A stretch of DNA of 64,000 nt from Tretioscincus oriximinensis. Taxonomy: Eukaryota; Chordata; Lepidosauria; Squamata; Gymnophthalmidae. The stretch spans positions 1,230,596 through 1,294,595 of the forward strand of contig JAJVDF010000341.1 in assembly GCA_022410635.1 (NCBI GenBank), written 5' to 3'. The notes beneath the pieces were generated by a model. That model was not told where the DNA came from and did no database searches. It saw only the letters and a program-made list of their open reading frames with translations. Shown in pieces: positions 43,396 to 51,539 of this stretch. Position 1 is the first letter of the stretch. Each line of letters begins with the position of its first letter. The position numbers were made by a program, and so were the translations under genes.

Positions 43396-43515
43396 GAGAA
43401 AAAGCCATGTTAGTCTTAGTAAAGAGTCTGGAAAGTGGGCTTGTAGCATTTGTAGACTAACAGGAGAAAGGCAGGCAGCAGAGCTGTCATATGCACGTCT
43501 ACTTCTTCAGATTCG
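43396..43515. mobile_element. Penelope-like terminal repeat
   Basis: TTTCAGAGAAAAAGCCATGTTAGTCT, GCTTGTAGCATTTGTAGACTAAC and GTCATATGCACGTCTACTTCTTCAGATTCG are PLE terminal blocks. It interrupts the ACTTCC-rich repeat, which resumes at 43516. Confidence 0.65.
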
Positions 43516-43679
43516 TGATGTCATTTCCAGCCCTTGGGGTGCCCTTCAGGAAGCAGGGGCAGAAGTGAGATCACAATGATGTCACTCCCAGCCTCGGGGT
43601 ATTTCTGCATGAGGGGTCGTACAAGAATGGAGAATCACACAAAAGGCCCAAGATTCTCGTGTGTGTCCCAGGACTGCCC

Positions 43680-43975
43680 ATCATTTGATAGCCGAAGTAG
43701 GGCCTTCTGGGTTGTTGCCCCCAGCCTTTGGAATAGTCTCCCCCTCAAGGTGCATCTGTCATCATCGTTGTCTGGTTTTAGAAGATCCTTGAAGACGCGT
43801 CTCTTTCACCTGGCCTTTGGCTGAAGAGAATGTTCATTTTTGTCCCCACTTTTAGATATTGTTTTCATAATGTTAATTTGTTAATTTTGTGTTGATATTT
43901 TACTGGTTGCCACCCTGAGACCTTCATGTGGGGTGGGATATAAATATAAATAAATAAATAAATAAATAAATAGCT
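43680..43975 (+). mobile_element. L2 LINE C-terminus and 3' end
   Basis: The frame gives 'RAFWVVAPSLWNSLPLKVHL', then 'FRRSLKTRLFHLAFG' and stop, the typical L2 ORF2 end. The 3' untranslated region ends TGAGACCTTCATGTGGGGTGGG and (TAAA)n, the L2-type tail. Confidence 0.85.
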
Positions 43976-44066
43976 GCAACTGGTTTTCCATGCCACATGT
44001 GGGTAATAACCTTGCGCTTACTTAGGTGCAATGTGTATGGCTTTGCCCTTGCAGGAAATCTCACTG

Positions 44067-44072
44067 GACCTC
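44067..44072. repeat. ERV target-site duplication, left (GACCTC)
   Basis: GACCTC precedes the left LTR and recurs at 51007-51012 after the right LTR. A 6-bp duplication is typical of alpha- and betaretroviral integrases. Confidence 0.8.
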
Positions 44073-44795
44073 TGTTCACCATACGTGATATATTAATTGG
44101 CATTAATATATTTGGTATAAATATATACAAGAATTGATCCCCAGAAGCCCAGGCATCTTGAATGTAAAATTTTGGGGAAATTTCCATTACAGGGTGTTAC
44201 AAGAGAACTAATCTCTTTCTTCCTGCCCTGGAGCAGTTCCCATTTAGCAGTACTCCTTAGCCTTTTGTTTCAAAGGGCATCTATTGTATCTGAAGCCACA
44301 GATTAATGGCATGANTCAATTGCCTGGAAAGGCCAGAGGAAGTCTTTTGTCTATCCTTTTACCTTGGAGTGAGTGACAGGTCACAAGTCCTGGAAGCCTA
44401 AAGGGTCAAATCTTGTATTGCTCAAACCATACCCATATTTGGATACTTCCTGACACAGGCTGCGCCCCTTAGGAGGAGGGAGACGTGTCATACAGGTGTC
44501 ACAACCTGGACCCACCTCCGGTCCGCCCCAAATCACACCTTCTAAACTCCCACTTTCTGACATCACTTTTCCTGTACGCGCCTTCTGTTTGGAGTCAATA
44601 AAAACTGCCGCACAGGGGTGCTCAGGGGGCTTCCATGACCCACGTGGACCTCCTGGATCTTGCCTCACGATCTAAGTTTATGGCCTCTGTGTGAGTCCTT
44701 GATGGGAGTCAAATTTTACACGTGTCCGTATTATGACGATACGGCTGCGTCAGATGTGAAGGCATCTTAATAACGTGGTGAGCAAACCCCCGTTA
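44073..44795 (+). repeat. Left LTR of the ERV
   Basis: It starts TGTTCACCATACGTGATATA and ends ACCCCCGTTA. Compared with the right LTR start (TGTCGGGGATTACCATACG) it lacks about 7 bases at the 5' edge. A polyadenylation signal AATAAA is at 44597-44602. The intact ends TGTCGGGG (right LTR) and CCCCCGTTA (left LTR) are imperfect inverted repeats. The TATA box position is unclear. Confidence 0.9.
44597..44602 (+). terminator. AATAAA polyadenylation signal, left LTR
   Basis: GGAGTCAATAAAAACTGCCGC is conserved in the right LTR at 50819, marking the R region. Confidence 0.8.
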
Positions 44796-44798
44796 TTT

Positions 44799-44816
44799 TG
44801 GTGACCCCGACGTGAT
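44799..44816 (+). promoter_or_regulatory. Primer-binding site, tRNA-Trp type
   Basis: TGGTGACCCCGACGTGAT is complementary to the 3' end of vertebrate tRNA-Trp (CCA end included) over 18 bases, and the next T also pairs. It lies 3 bp after the LTR end. tRNA-Trp priming is the rule in avian alpharetroviruses (established knowledge). Confidence 0.9.
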
Positions 44817-44956
44817 TCTGATTGAACATGTTTTTGCCGTTGTGGTGTTCTGAAAGCAGAGGCGTTCCTCGTGGCCGTGTATCTGCGACGTCCTTACGGG
44901 AGTCAGCGTGTGCACTTCTAGACTGCTGGTAACTATAGAGGGTTTTGGCAGATACA

Positions 44957-46582
44957 ATGGGTGGGAAAAAGTCTAAAGGTGTAGACATAGGGCCAGATGT
45001 AGTGGCCCGGGNAATCGAGATAGGAATGTGGTTTCTGGAGGAAACCGGTTCAGGCAATCCAGTTAGTAAGAAGAAACTTAAAAAGTTCTTCAAACAGGTC
45101 CTCACCATGTCTCTGTGGTTCCAGATGTCCCTAGTGAGAGGGAGCCTGGAACAAAACCCAGTGGGGTTGTTCTGTACGGCGAAAGACTGGGAAAAGGTGG
45201 GCACGGATCTGTTATCCAGGTCCGAAGCCAAGGAGGATCTTTGGGTCACCTGGCAGATATTCCTCAGGGCTATCTTGAAGCGGGAGAAAGCCCTGAGGAA
45301 GAGCTCGGGATACGGAGACATCCCGGGTGGTAAAGCCCTGAAATATGGGTCGGACGCCAGTGAAAGCGTTCCGAAGGAGGGTTCGGGGGCCTACGGGAGT
45401 GCCCCGACGGAGGGTATAGGGAAACCCCGTTAAGTTTTTAAACCCATTGCCGCTTGTGCTGCTTCCGCGCCAATGGAACAGCCGTTCGCTGTCCAGGGTT
45501 CTGAAGTTACACAGCCAGCCAAAGCGGATGTTTTGGCTGTAAAAGGCAATGCGATGGCTGCATCCTTTAAAGGAGCAGTGATGCAAGGTCTATATGAGGC
45601 TCCACTGAGAGGAGAGAACATTTTAGATATGGATTGGGCCCTTGGGGGACCCATGGCATTCCCAGTTATGGAAACCAGCAACTTGCAGGGGGAAGTTAGC
45701 CATGAATTAGTTCCTCTTCCCTTTAGTACCATTAGGGATATTGGAAGGGCAGTCAAGGAGAGTGGGATCAGATCCAATTATGTTCTGAGCCTGATCGAGT
45801 CCCTAGGGAACCTGCACAGCATGCTCCTGGGGGACTGGAAATATTTGTTCTGTGTGGTCTTGACTCCCGGCCAATTTGTAATCTGGGATAGTGAGTTCAA
45901 GGCTGGGTTACACGGCCGCGTCACCCAGACCTTGACTCTAAACAGGCTATACAGGGAGGGAAGATATGTCACCATAAATAGCCAATTAGATACCCCCAAA
46001 CCGGCTTTTCCCATTGTTAACTAGGCTGTGCTCGGGGCTCTGAGACACGTGCCTGATAATGGGGTGCCCACTAAGTCTTTTCCTTCTGTAAAACAAGCCA
46101 ATGGAGAGCCTTATGTGAAATTTGTGGACACCTTGAGGGAAGCTATATATCGCCAAATCGATAACCCCACCGCCCAGACAGAACTGCTGAGGAAACAAGC
46201 ATATGAGAGTGCCAATGCAGATTGTAGACGCGCATTGGAAGCAGTTGTGAGGCGGGAAGGACACGATTTGGCTGATATGATACGGGCTTGCCAAGATGTA
46301 GGGAGCCAGTCACGTAATATGTCCCCNCTTGCTGGTGCATTAACTCAAGCGCAGCAAGAGACCAGAATTCAGTTAAAATGTGGATATTGCTTTAAACCTG
46401 GGCATAAGTGGGAAGACTGTAGGGCCTGGGGAAATGCAGTAAGGAAAAAGGGGAGTGATATAAAGGAAAGGAGATGCTATGTCTGTGGTGATCCAAACCA
46501 CATGACATCCGTTTGCCCCCAAAGAGCCACAGTTAACCAAAGGGCTCAGGGAAACGGGAGAATGGGCCAGCTCTTGGCCTAG
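44957..46582 (+). pseudogene. gag: ERV gag (matrix, capsid, nucleocapsid) with two in-frame stops
   Basis: It encodes the structural polyprotein that assembles the virion core. One frame runs from ATG 44957 to TAG 46582 (542 codons), broken only by TAA at 45431-45433 and TAG at 46022-46024; no frameshift is needed. The start 'MGGKKSK' gives an N-terminal Gly for myristoylation and a basic matrix face; an ATG 12 bases upstream is also in frame. The capsid begins around 45600 ('GGPMAFPVMETSN'), has 'LTPGQFVIWDSEFKAG', and the major homology region is 'QANGEPYVKFVDTLREAI' near 46097. Nucleocapsid carries two CX2CX4HX4C zinc knuckles: 'CGYCFKPGHKWEDC' (46379-46420) and 'CYVCGDPNHMTSVC' (46475-46516). 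Domain order and length fit alpha- or betaretroviral Gag. One unresolved base lies at 45012. Confidence 0.92.
46549..46555 (+). promoter_or_regulatory. -1 ribosomal frameshift heptamer G GGA AAC
   Basis: GGGAAAC lies in the gag frame exactly as G GGA AAC, the X XXY YYZ form. After a -1 shift, the frame is open from 46555 into the dUTPase-like segment. A hairpin GGCCA (46565-46569) / TGGCC (46575-46579) follows after a 9-base spacer. This is the gag-pro arrangement of betaretroviruses. The site is inside the last codons of nucleocapsid. Confidence 0.85.
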
Positions 46583-46866
46583 GGAATAATAGGGAGCGTA
46601 TTGATTCTGCACCCCAGAGAGCCATCTCTGAGGCCAGCTGCATTCCCGCTGCTNCCCAGGGATTGCCCTCTCAAGCTGTGACCATGCCATCTTCTTTAGA
46701 TTTGGTCTGCATAGAGGAAAAGGAGATTTCTTTTCCTAATGAGGTTGTNACCATTGAAACGCAGTTCAAGGGTCCACTTCCTCCAGGGACTGTGGGTTTA
46801 ATCTTGCCCAAGTCCTGCTCTGCTAAGGCAGGCTTTAAAATTGAACCTGAAAAAAGTGCCTTTTAA
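46555..46866 (+). pseudogene. pro: ERV pro frame: dUTPase-like N-terminal part
   Basis: It lies in the -1 frame relative to gag and is open after the heptamer. About 45 linker residues precede 'SLDLVCIEEKEISFPNEV' (resembling dUTPase motif 1) and 'PLPPGTVGLILPKSCSAKAG', which corresponds to the active-site loop region of betaretroviral dUTPases. The usual Gly-Arg-Ser-Ser is not seen; Pro-Lys-Ser-Cys stands in its place. The frame then stops at 46864. In betaretroviruses dUTPase is fused ahead of protease and limits dUTP misincorporation. Here its C-terminal half is deleted. Two Ns occur (46654 and 46749). Confidence 0.75.
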
Positions 46867-46924
46867 TCTATTTGGGAGAGATATTTTAGAACAATTAGGG
46901 GCTACCTTGCACATTCCAGATTAA
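46856..46924 (+). pseudogene. pro: ERV protease C-terminal remnant
   Basis: In a different frame, overlapping the dUTPase stop, the DNA reads 'FNLFGRDILEQLGATLHIPD' and TAA. The GRD-L pattern is the conserved C-terminal helix of retroviral aspartic proteases. The catalytic DTG/DSG and flap are absent, so an internal deletion removed the protease core and shifted frame. Confidence 0.8.
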
Positions 46925-47100
46925 ATGTGTTTTGAATCTGTATGTCTGTATGCTCTCTTTAGGTCTGTTGCCTTTTTCTTCATCCTTTTTCTTAGAAATT
47001 AAGCTAATTTAGTTGGAAGCAGGAAAATTGCCTTTGAAATTTTCTTTGTAACTGGTCGTGACCATTTTCTGTCCCTTTCTTTGTCTGCCTTAAGCATCCA
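46925..47100. other. ERV, unrecognised spacer
   Basis: I see no protein-family match. In intact viruses this would be the pro-pol junction. Confidence 0.5.
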
Positions 47101-47102
47101 TC

Positions 47103-47281
47103 TTGGGCAAGATGGGGACTCTTTTCAGGGCAGACCCAATTCCTTTGTCCTGGAAGGATGATACGCCATTTTGGCTGGAGCAGTGGCCCCTTCCACATGT
47201 AAAATTGGAAGCCTTAGAGGCTTTAGTGGAAGAACAGCTGAAAGCTGGCCACATGGACCCTACTTTCTACACATATGACTA
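47103..47281 (+). pseudogene. pol: ERV pol stub: N-terminus of reverse transcriptase
   Basis: The + strand frame reads 'ADPIPLSWKDDTPFWLEQWP' then 'LEALEALVEEQLKAGHM', the RT fingers start conserved in alpha/betaretroviruses. It ends after about 55 residues at a stop. The palm (YMDD), RNase H and integrase are not found anywhere between the LTRs. This is a deletion, since the flanking gag and env remain. Confidence 0.85.
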
Positions 47282-48734
47282 AATGAACTTGTACTTTGCA
47301 CCTGGAAAGTGCAGCAATATGAACTTTTTCTCATACCTATACCACACGCCTTTTTCATACAAAAGGGGAAGAGCCCCTACATGGTATTTTCCAGACAACC
47401 NTAGCCCAAAACACTATTTTTACTCATTTTTCTACTTTTTGTAGTTCATTTAATTTTCTACAGGTCTGATATGTCACACCAGCACTGGAGAAGCAAGCTA
47501 ACAATGAAGACCACTGAGAAGGAAGTGTGACAGCCACCCTAAGCCAGCATCATAAATACCTGGTCTTAATCTACCATTTTGTCTTGGGTGCAATAAGCAT
47601 TCTCATAAGTGCCATATTATGGAGTGTTTATGCCTTACAGGGTGGTTCTGCCTTTGGTGGTGGTCTAGGAGGATTGGTAANCATTCTTGCCTCCCTAGCA
47701 TATCAAATGAATAAATCTTTTGGTTAACCTGATTTATTTTTTATTTATCTTTATCTGTTTATTTTGTTTCTTAGTTTCATTTCTGCCTGCTTTTTTATTT
47801 TATATGTAGCTTAGTTTTGTTATGTAAATACAGCTCCAAATGTTGGTGAGGTCATGGGAGAAAGCAATCCTCCATTCCTAGCCTGTTAATTGAAGTTTTA
47901 GTAGTTTCTAGTGTTTATTTTATTCCTTAAATTTACTTATGTCTGCTTTTATATGCTCTGTTATATTTATTGGTTTCCATGGAACACAGGCTTAACCTGC
48001 CTGCTGTCCAGCTCTTCACACACGCACACATATTCTAGTATCAGAGACAAAACTTACGGAGGACACCTTTCCAGCTCCTGATCCTGAGGTCCAGGCCGAT
48101 CCCAGCTCTTCCTGACGTCCTCCACCACTTTACAGCTTGCCTGCCTTGTCTAGACACCATTTGCTTCATTTCGCGTCTTTTTCACCTTTGCAGAACTTTT
48201 CCAGCACTAAAAAGGACCTCTCCGCAGAAAAAAGTCCATATGGAGCCTTTTGCCGCTTGACTTTTCCCTGTGGCTCCTGGGCCCCCACCAATCGGGCCGT
48301 CACCATTCCATCCTGCTGGAAAAGCCACCTCCACCTGCTGCGCCGCCTTTTTAAGAACTTTGTGTAATTTCTATATAATATTTAGAGTTGTATCTTGAGG
48401 ACAAGCAATTTCTTTTATTGTTTATTTGCTGTAACCTTGAAATGCTTTTAGTTGTATTTTTGTATTGCATTATTTCTAAAGTGTCTTTTACTGTATTTTC
48501 TTAGGTAGGATTTTTCGGGTATTTTCCTGTGCTATTTTGCCTTTTGTCTCTTTACCAGACTCGCTACAGCGCTTCCCTGGGGGTCTTTAACCTCGTGGAA
48601 TCATTGTAGCAAGCCGGCGCNTGGCGGTGAGTCTAAGTGATTTTTAATAGACTGCCTTCAGTCTATTCTATGCTTCGCCGCGCTCCAGGGTAGCTTGTAA
48701 AAAGGCTCGTAAAACTCTCAGAGAGTTCACCAAG
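47282..48734 (+). other. Unrecognised region replacing pol in the ERV
   Basis: About 1.45 kb between the RT stub and env. 47282-47520 and 47730-48060 are AT-rich; 48060-48360 is C/T-rich with an acceptor-like TTTTTCACCTTTGCAG (48178-48193); 48480-48620 contains a CTACAGCGCTTCC block. No pol homology is seen. A short hydrophobic frame (47527-47727) is the only protein-like feature. It might be retained viral leader sequence, a captured host segment, or an older nested insertion. Confidence 0.5.
47527..47727 (+). CDS. Small hydrophobic ORF within the ERV, unknown function
   Basis: I do not recognise this. The frame encodes about 66 residues with two probable membrane segments: 'LVLIYHFVLGAISILISAIL' and, after a Gly-rich stretch 'QGGSAFGGGLGG', 'LVXILASLAYQM' with an N at 47681. 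It has no in-frame ATG at its start (GTG at 47527; a stop lies just upstream). A different frame begins with ATG at 47471, preceded by an acceptor-like TTTTCTACAG (47454-47463), and overlaps its start, so a frameshift or splicing would be needed for expression. It could be an accessory membrane protein remnant or a chance frame. Confidence 0.3.
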   Translation: MTATLSQHHKYLVLIYHFVLGAISILISAILWSVYALQGGSAFGGGLGGLVXILASLAYQMNKSFG

Positions 48735-49834
48735 ATGGGCGGGGGGACTCTTGGGAGTGGTTTCATTTTTGCCTGTGTTGTTTTGGTGTCAGCTATTTCA
48801 GTGAATGAAGTCTGGGCTTCGCGCACGAAGCCCACAGTTCATTCAAAAGAGATTTCTCCAGTATTTAACAGTAATTTTCTGGGTTTTAGAGGGAATATTT
48901 GGGTATCCATCACCAGGAATTCTGGGCAACCTTCCTTTTGTCTCTCTAGACAAACAAAGGTTCACCAAATACTCCAGACCTGTCTAGTTCCTATGTGTCT
49001 ATCTATTGAAGAATTGGCTACCTTTAAATCAGTTTCTTATACAAGTCGTGTAGACGGATCAGATGTATACCGTGACAATTTAAAATGGGGAAATTTGAGT
49101 TGTGTCACTCCTATGGGGTCTGTGAATATGTATACCCCCAATGTTTTGAGTCATGGGAACTCTGCCTCCGCTTCACTGGCTGTATAGAGAAACCTAAGTG
49201 TTCTGAATTTGGAACTAACCTGAAATTAGATTGTGCTGAATACCTTGAAGTTACCCATTCTAATTTATATGTTCAATTACCTACTGGTTACTTTTTAACT
49301 TGTGGTCATACGACCTTTTCTTATATCCCTGCACACCTTTTTCATGACACTGAGTGCTGTTTATCCAAACTTTCTATGATCTTACCCACTAAACACCATT
49401 TGACTAATTTAGCACACATACACAACAAAAGAAGTTGACCCTAGATTCAGATTGTGATTCTACTGTGTCTTTATTGAATAGAGTACAACAATTGTCTCTT
49501 GCCATATCTGTCATAGGGACTCCAGCACTAGCAGCCAAGAATAGTAAAAATTTGAATGCTTTAGCTTGCTGGACTCTAAAGAATACGAATGTCACATCCC
49601 GTGCTTTAAGTATGTTGAACTCAAAACAAAGCGAGTTAAGACAGGCTGTCCTTCATCATCAGGCAGCGTTGGACTATTTAATGCTGGTACACAACAAAGG
49701 ATGCAACGAAATTGCCAAAATGTGCTGTTTTGATGTAAAAGACAATAAGGAAAAAATTGATTGGGAAATTGATACTGTGAATAATTTGATGAAATATCTG
49801 TCCAGACCTCTATTTTAGGAGGATTTTGGAATTC

Positions 49835-49846
49835 TTTGTGGAATTG
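49835..49846. repeat. Target duplication of the PLE in env, left
   Basis: TTTGTGGAATTG occurs here and again at 50067-50078 after the insertion, a perfect 12-bp duplication. Confidence 0.85.
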
Positions 49847-50066
49847 TCCAGCAAAGGAATTAGCAGCACTTTGAGACTAACTTGAGAAAAGTGGTTGGCA
49901 TAAGCTTTCATACACAGGTCTACTTCTTCAGATGCATCTGAAGAAGTAGACCTGTCTACGAAAGCTTATGCCAATCACTTTTCTCAAGTTAGTCTCAAAG
50001 TGCTGCTAGCTCCTTTGCTGGACTTTCTGTTAGACTAACACGGCTATTTCTCTGAAATTGACTACA
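49847..50066. mobile_element. Penelope-like foldback (hairpin) insertion in env
   Basis: The 220-bp insert is an inverted repeat: CCAGCAAAGGAATTAGCAGC, GAGACTAACTTGAGAAAAG, GGTCTACTTCTTCAGATGC is mirrored by ATCTGAAGAAGTAGACC, GTTAGTCTCAAAGTGCTGC, CTCCTTTGCTGG around 49934. A unique end follows: AGACTAACACGGCTATTTC. The arms of about 88 bp match the terminal repeat attached to the RT remnant at 38.2 kb. The insert contains no RT or endonuclease and was mobilised in trans or by a template switch (inference). Confidence 0.9.
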
Positions 50067-50275
50067 TTTGTGGAATTGGTTACCCAGTACGCATTGGCAG
50101 AAATTGATTGTACAAATTGTTGTAATTGTAATTGCTATTTCCTTGTTAGCGTGTGTTTGTGTGCAATGTTTTCCTTTACTCTTCAAGGTGGGTACAGCCT
50201 GTTATCCGAGGTTTAGGACTTCTAATAGGGAACAATTGGTGATTGAATTAAGAGAGCTTTCTCACATTTAAAAAT

Positions 50276-50288
50276 AAAAAAGAGGATT
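50276..50288 (+). promoter_or_regulatory. Polypurine tract of the ERV
   Basis: AAAAAAGAGGATT abuts the TGTCGGGG start of the right LTR and is the expected plus-strand primer position. Confidence 0.75.
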
Positions 50289-51006
50289 TGTCGGGGATTA
50301 CCATACGTGATATATTAATTGGCATTAATATCTTTGATATAAATATATACAAGAATTGATCCCCAGAAGCCCAGGCAGCTTGAATGTAAAATTTTGGGGA
50401 AATTTCCATTACAGGGTGTTACAAGAGAACTAATCTCTTTCTTNCTGCCCTGGAGCAGTTCCCATTTAGCAGTACTCCTTAGCCTTTTGTTTCAAAGGGC
50501 ATCTATTGTATCTGAAGCCACAGATTAATGGCATGAGTCAATTGCCTGGAAAGGCCAGAGGAAGTCTTTTGTCTATCCTTTTACCTTGGAGTGAGTGACA
50601 GGTCACAAGTCCTGGAAGCCTAAAGGGTCAAATCTTGTATTGCTCAAACCATACCCATATTTGGATACTTCCTGACACAGGCTGCGCCCCTTGGGAGGAG
50701 GGAGACACGTCACACAGGTGTCACAACCTGGACCCACCTCCGGTCTGCCCCAAACCACACGTTCTAAACTCCCACTTTCTGACATCACTATTCCTGTACA
50801 CGCCTTCTGTTTGGAGTCAATAAAAACTGCCGCACAGAGGTGCTCAGGGGGCTTCCGTGACCCACGTGGACCTCCTGGATCTTGCCTCACGATCTAAGTT
50901 TATGGCCTCTGTGTGAGTTCTTGATGGGAGTCAGATTTTACACGTGTCCATATTCTGACGATACGGCTGCCTCAGATGTGCAAGCATCTTAATAACGTGG
51001 CCGTTA
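50289..51006 (+). repeat. Right LTR of the ERV
   Basis: It starts TGTCGGGGATTACCATACG and ends GTGGCCGTTA, with about 13 bases lost before the terminal CCGTTA compared with the left LTR. AATAAA is at 50819-50824. It is directly followed by GACCTC. Confidence 0.9.
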
Positions 51007-51012
51007 GACCTC
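51007..51012. repeat. ERV target-site duplication, right (GACCTC)
   Basis: This is identical to 44067-44072. Confidence 0.8.
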
Positions 51013-51029
51013 TTTACAATCAAAATAGA

Positions 51030-51330
51030 AATATGGGTCGATGCAAAGTATAATGAAATCCCCATCACCAAGGTGGGAGGTGACCGAGAATCTCATCCAT
51101 GTGTGCGAGAAAAGCCCCTGTACGATGGCACACTTGTCCCTCATACTGTTTTTTTACTGGGATTTTCCAGTTACTAGAGATGTCACTTTCAGGACTCTGC
51201 TTCCTAGAATAGCACCTGGCTGTGACTTCTCTTCTGGTCCCGGCCCAGAAGTGACATCANTTTCGAGATTTGGGGGCAGGAAAACTCCCACCATTGATGC
51301 AGAATATAATGAAATATGCTTTATTTCTCA
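51030..51330. repeat. Dispersed repeat with AAGTGACATCA motifs
   Basis: AGATGTCACTTTCAG, GACTTCTCTTCTGG and CAGAAGTGACATCA recur together with a duplicated TATAATGAAAT block, resembling the repeats at 23.6 and 43.3 kb. The ERV inserted next to or into this repeat. Confidence 0.5.
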
Positions 51331-51539
51331 CACGCATGTTTTCCCTCAAAGTCAGGCAAATCCTCTTACTAACGAAGAAGCCCATTCCTCCAATAAGCCT
51401 TAGCTGGCCGCTGAGGCTCATGGTTCTTGTAGTGCCAATCTAGAGAATTAGCAGGATAAGATTGCTAATAAGACTACATAAATGGGCGNGGCTTAAGGAG
51501 AATCTGCGGCTGCTGCTCCCAAAGTCACCCCCCTCACCA

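Larger units (their letters stand above)
48735..50271 (+). pseudogene. env: ERV env (SU and TM), frameshifted and split by a PLE
   Basis: Envelope glycoprotein. ATG 48735 has a strong context (AAGATGG). It is followed by a hydrophobic signal-like stretch ('GFIFACVVLVSAISVNEVW'). SU continues to about 49110, where the frame shifts to one carrying 'YVQLPTGYFLTCGHTTFSY' (49270-49330). A second shift at about 49435 enters TM. TM shows a heptad-like helix, 'HQAALDYLMLVHNKGC' and the CX6CC motif 'CNEIAKMCC' (49702-49728), as in envelopes with covalently joined subunits. A stop at 49816-49818 and the 220-bp PLE hairpin (49847-50066) precede the membrane anchor 'KLIVQIVVIVIAISLLACVC' and a short tail ending at TAA 50271. 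The SU-TM cleavage site could not be fixed because of the frame breaks. Confidence 0.88.
44073..51006 (+). mobile_element. Endogenous retrovirus, alpha/beta-like, defective, with both LTRs
   Basis: The order is LTR, primer site, gag, pro (dUTPase), RT stub, unrecognised region, env, polypurine tract, LTR, enclosed by GACCTC duplications. The LTRs differ at about 20 positions over about 690 comparable bases by eye (roughly 3%), so this is not a very recent insertion. Gag has two in-frame stops, pro and pol carry large deletions, and env has frameshifts and a PLE insertion. It cannot encode its own reverse transcription or integration. The PLE insertion and the LTR end deletions came later. Confidence 0.92.

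Noticed and set aside
44115..44125. TATAAATATATA as the LTR promoter TATA box
   Set aside because: It lies only about 40 bp from the LTR start and nearly 480 bp before AATAAA, so U3 would be implausibly short.
49847..50066. Hairpin in env as a microRNA precursor or viral RNA element
   Set aside because: The arms match PLE terminal repeats elsewhere and the insert has its own target duplication, so it is a transposon insertion.
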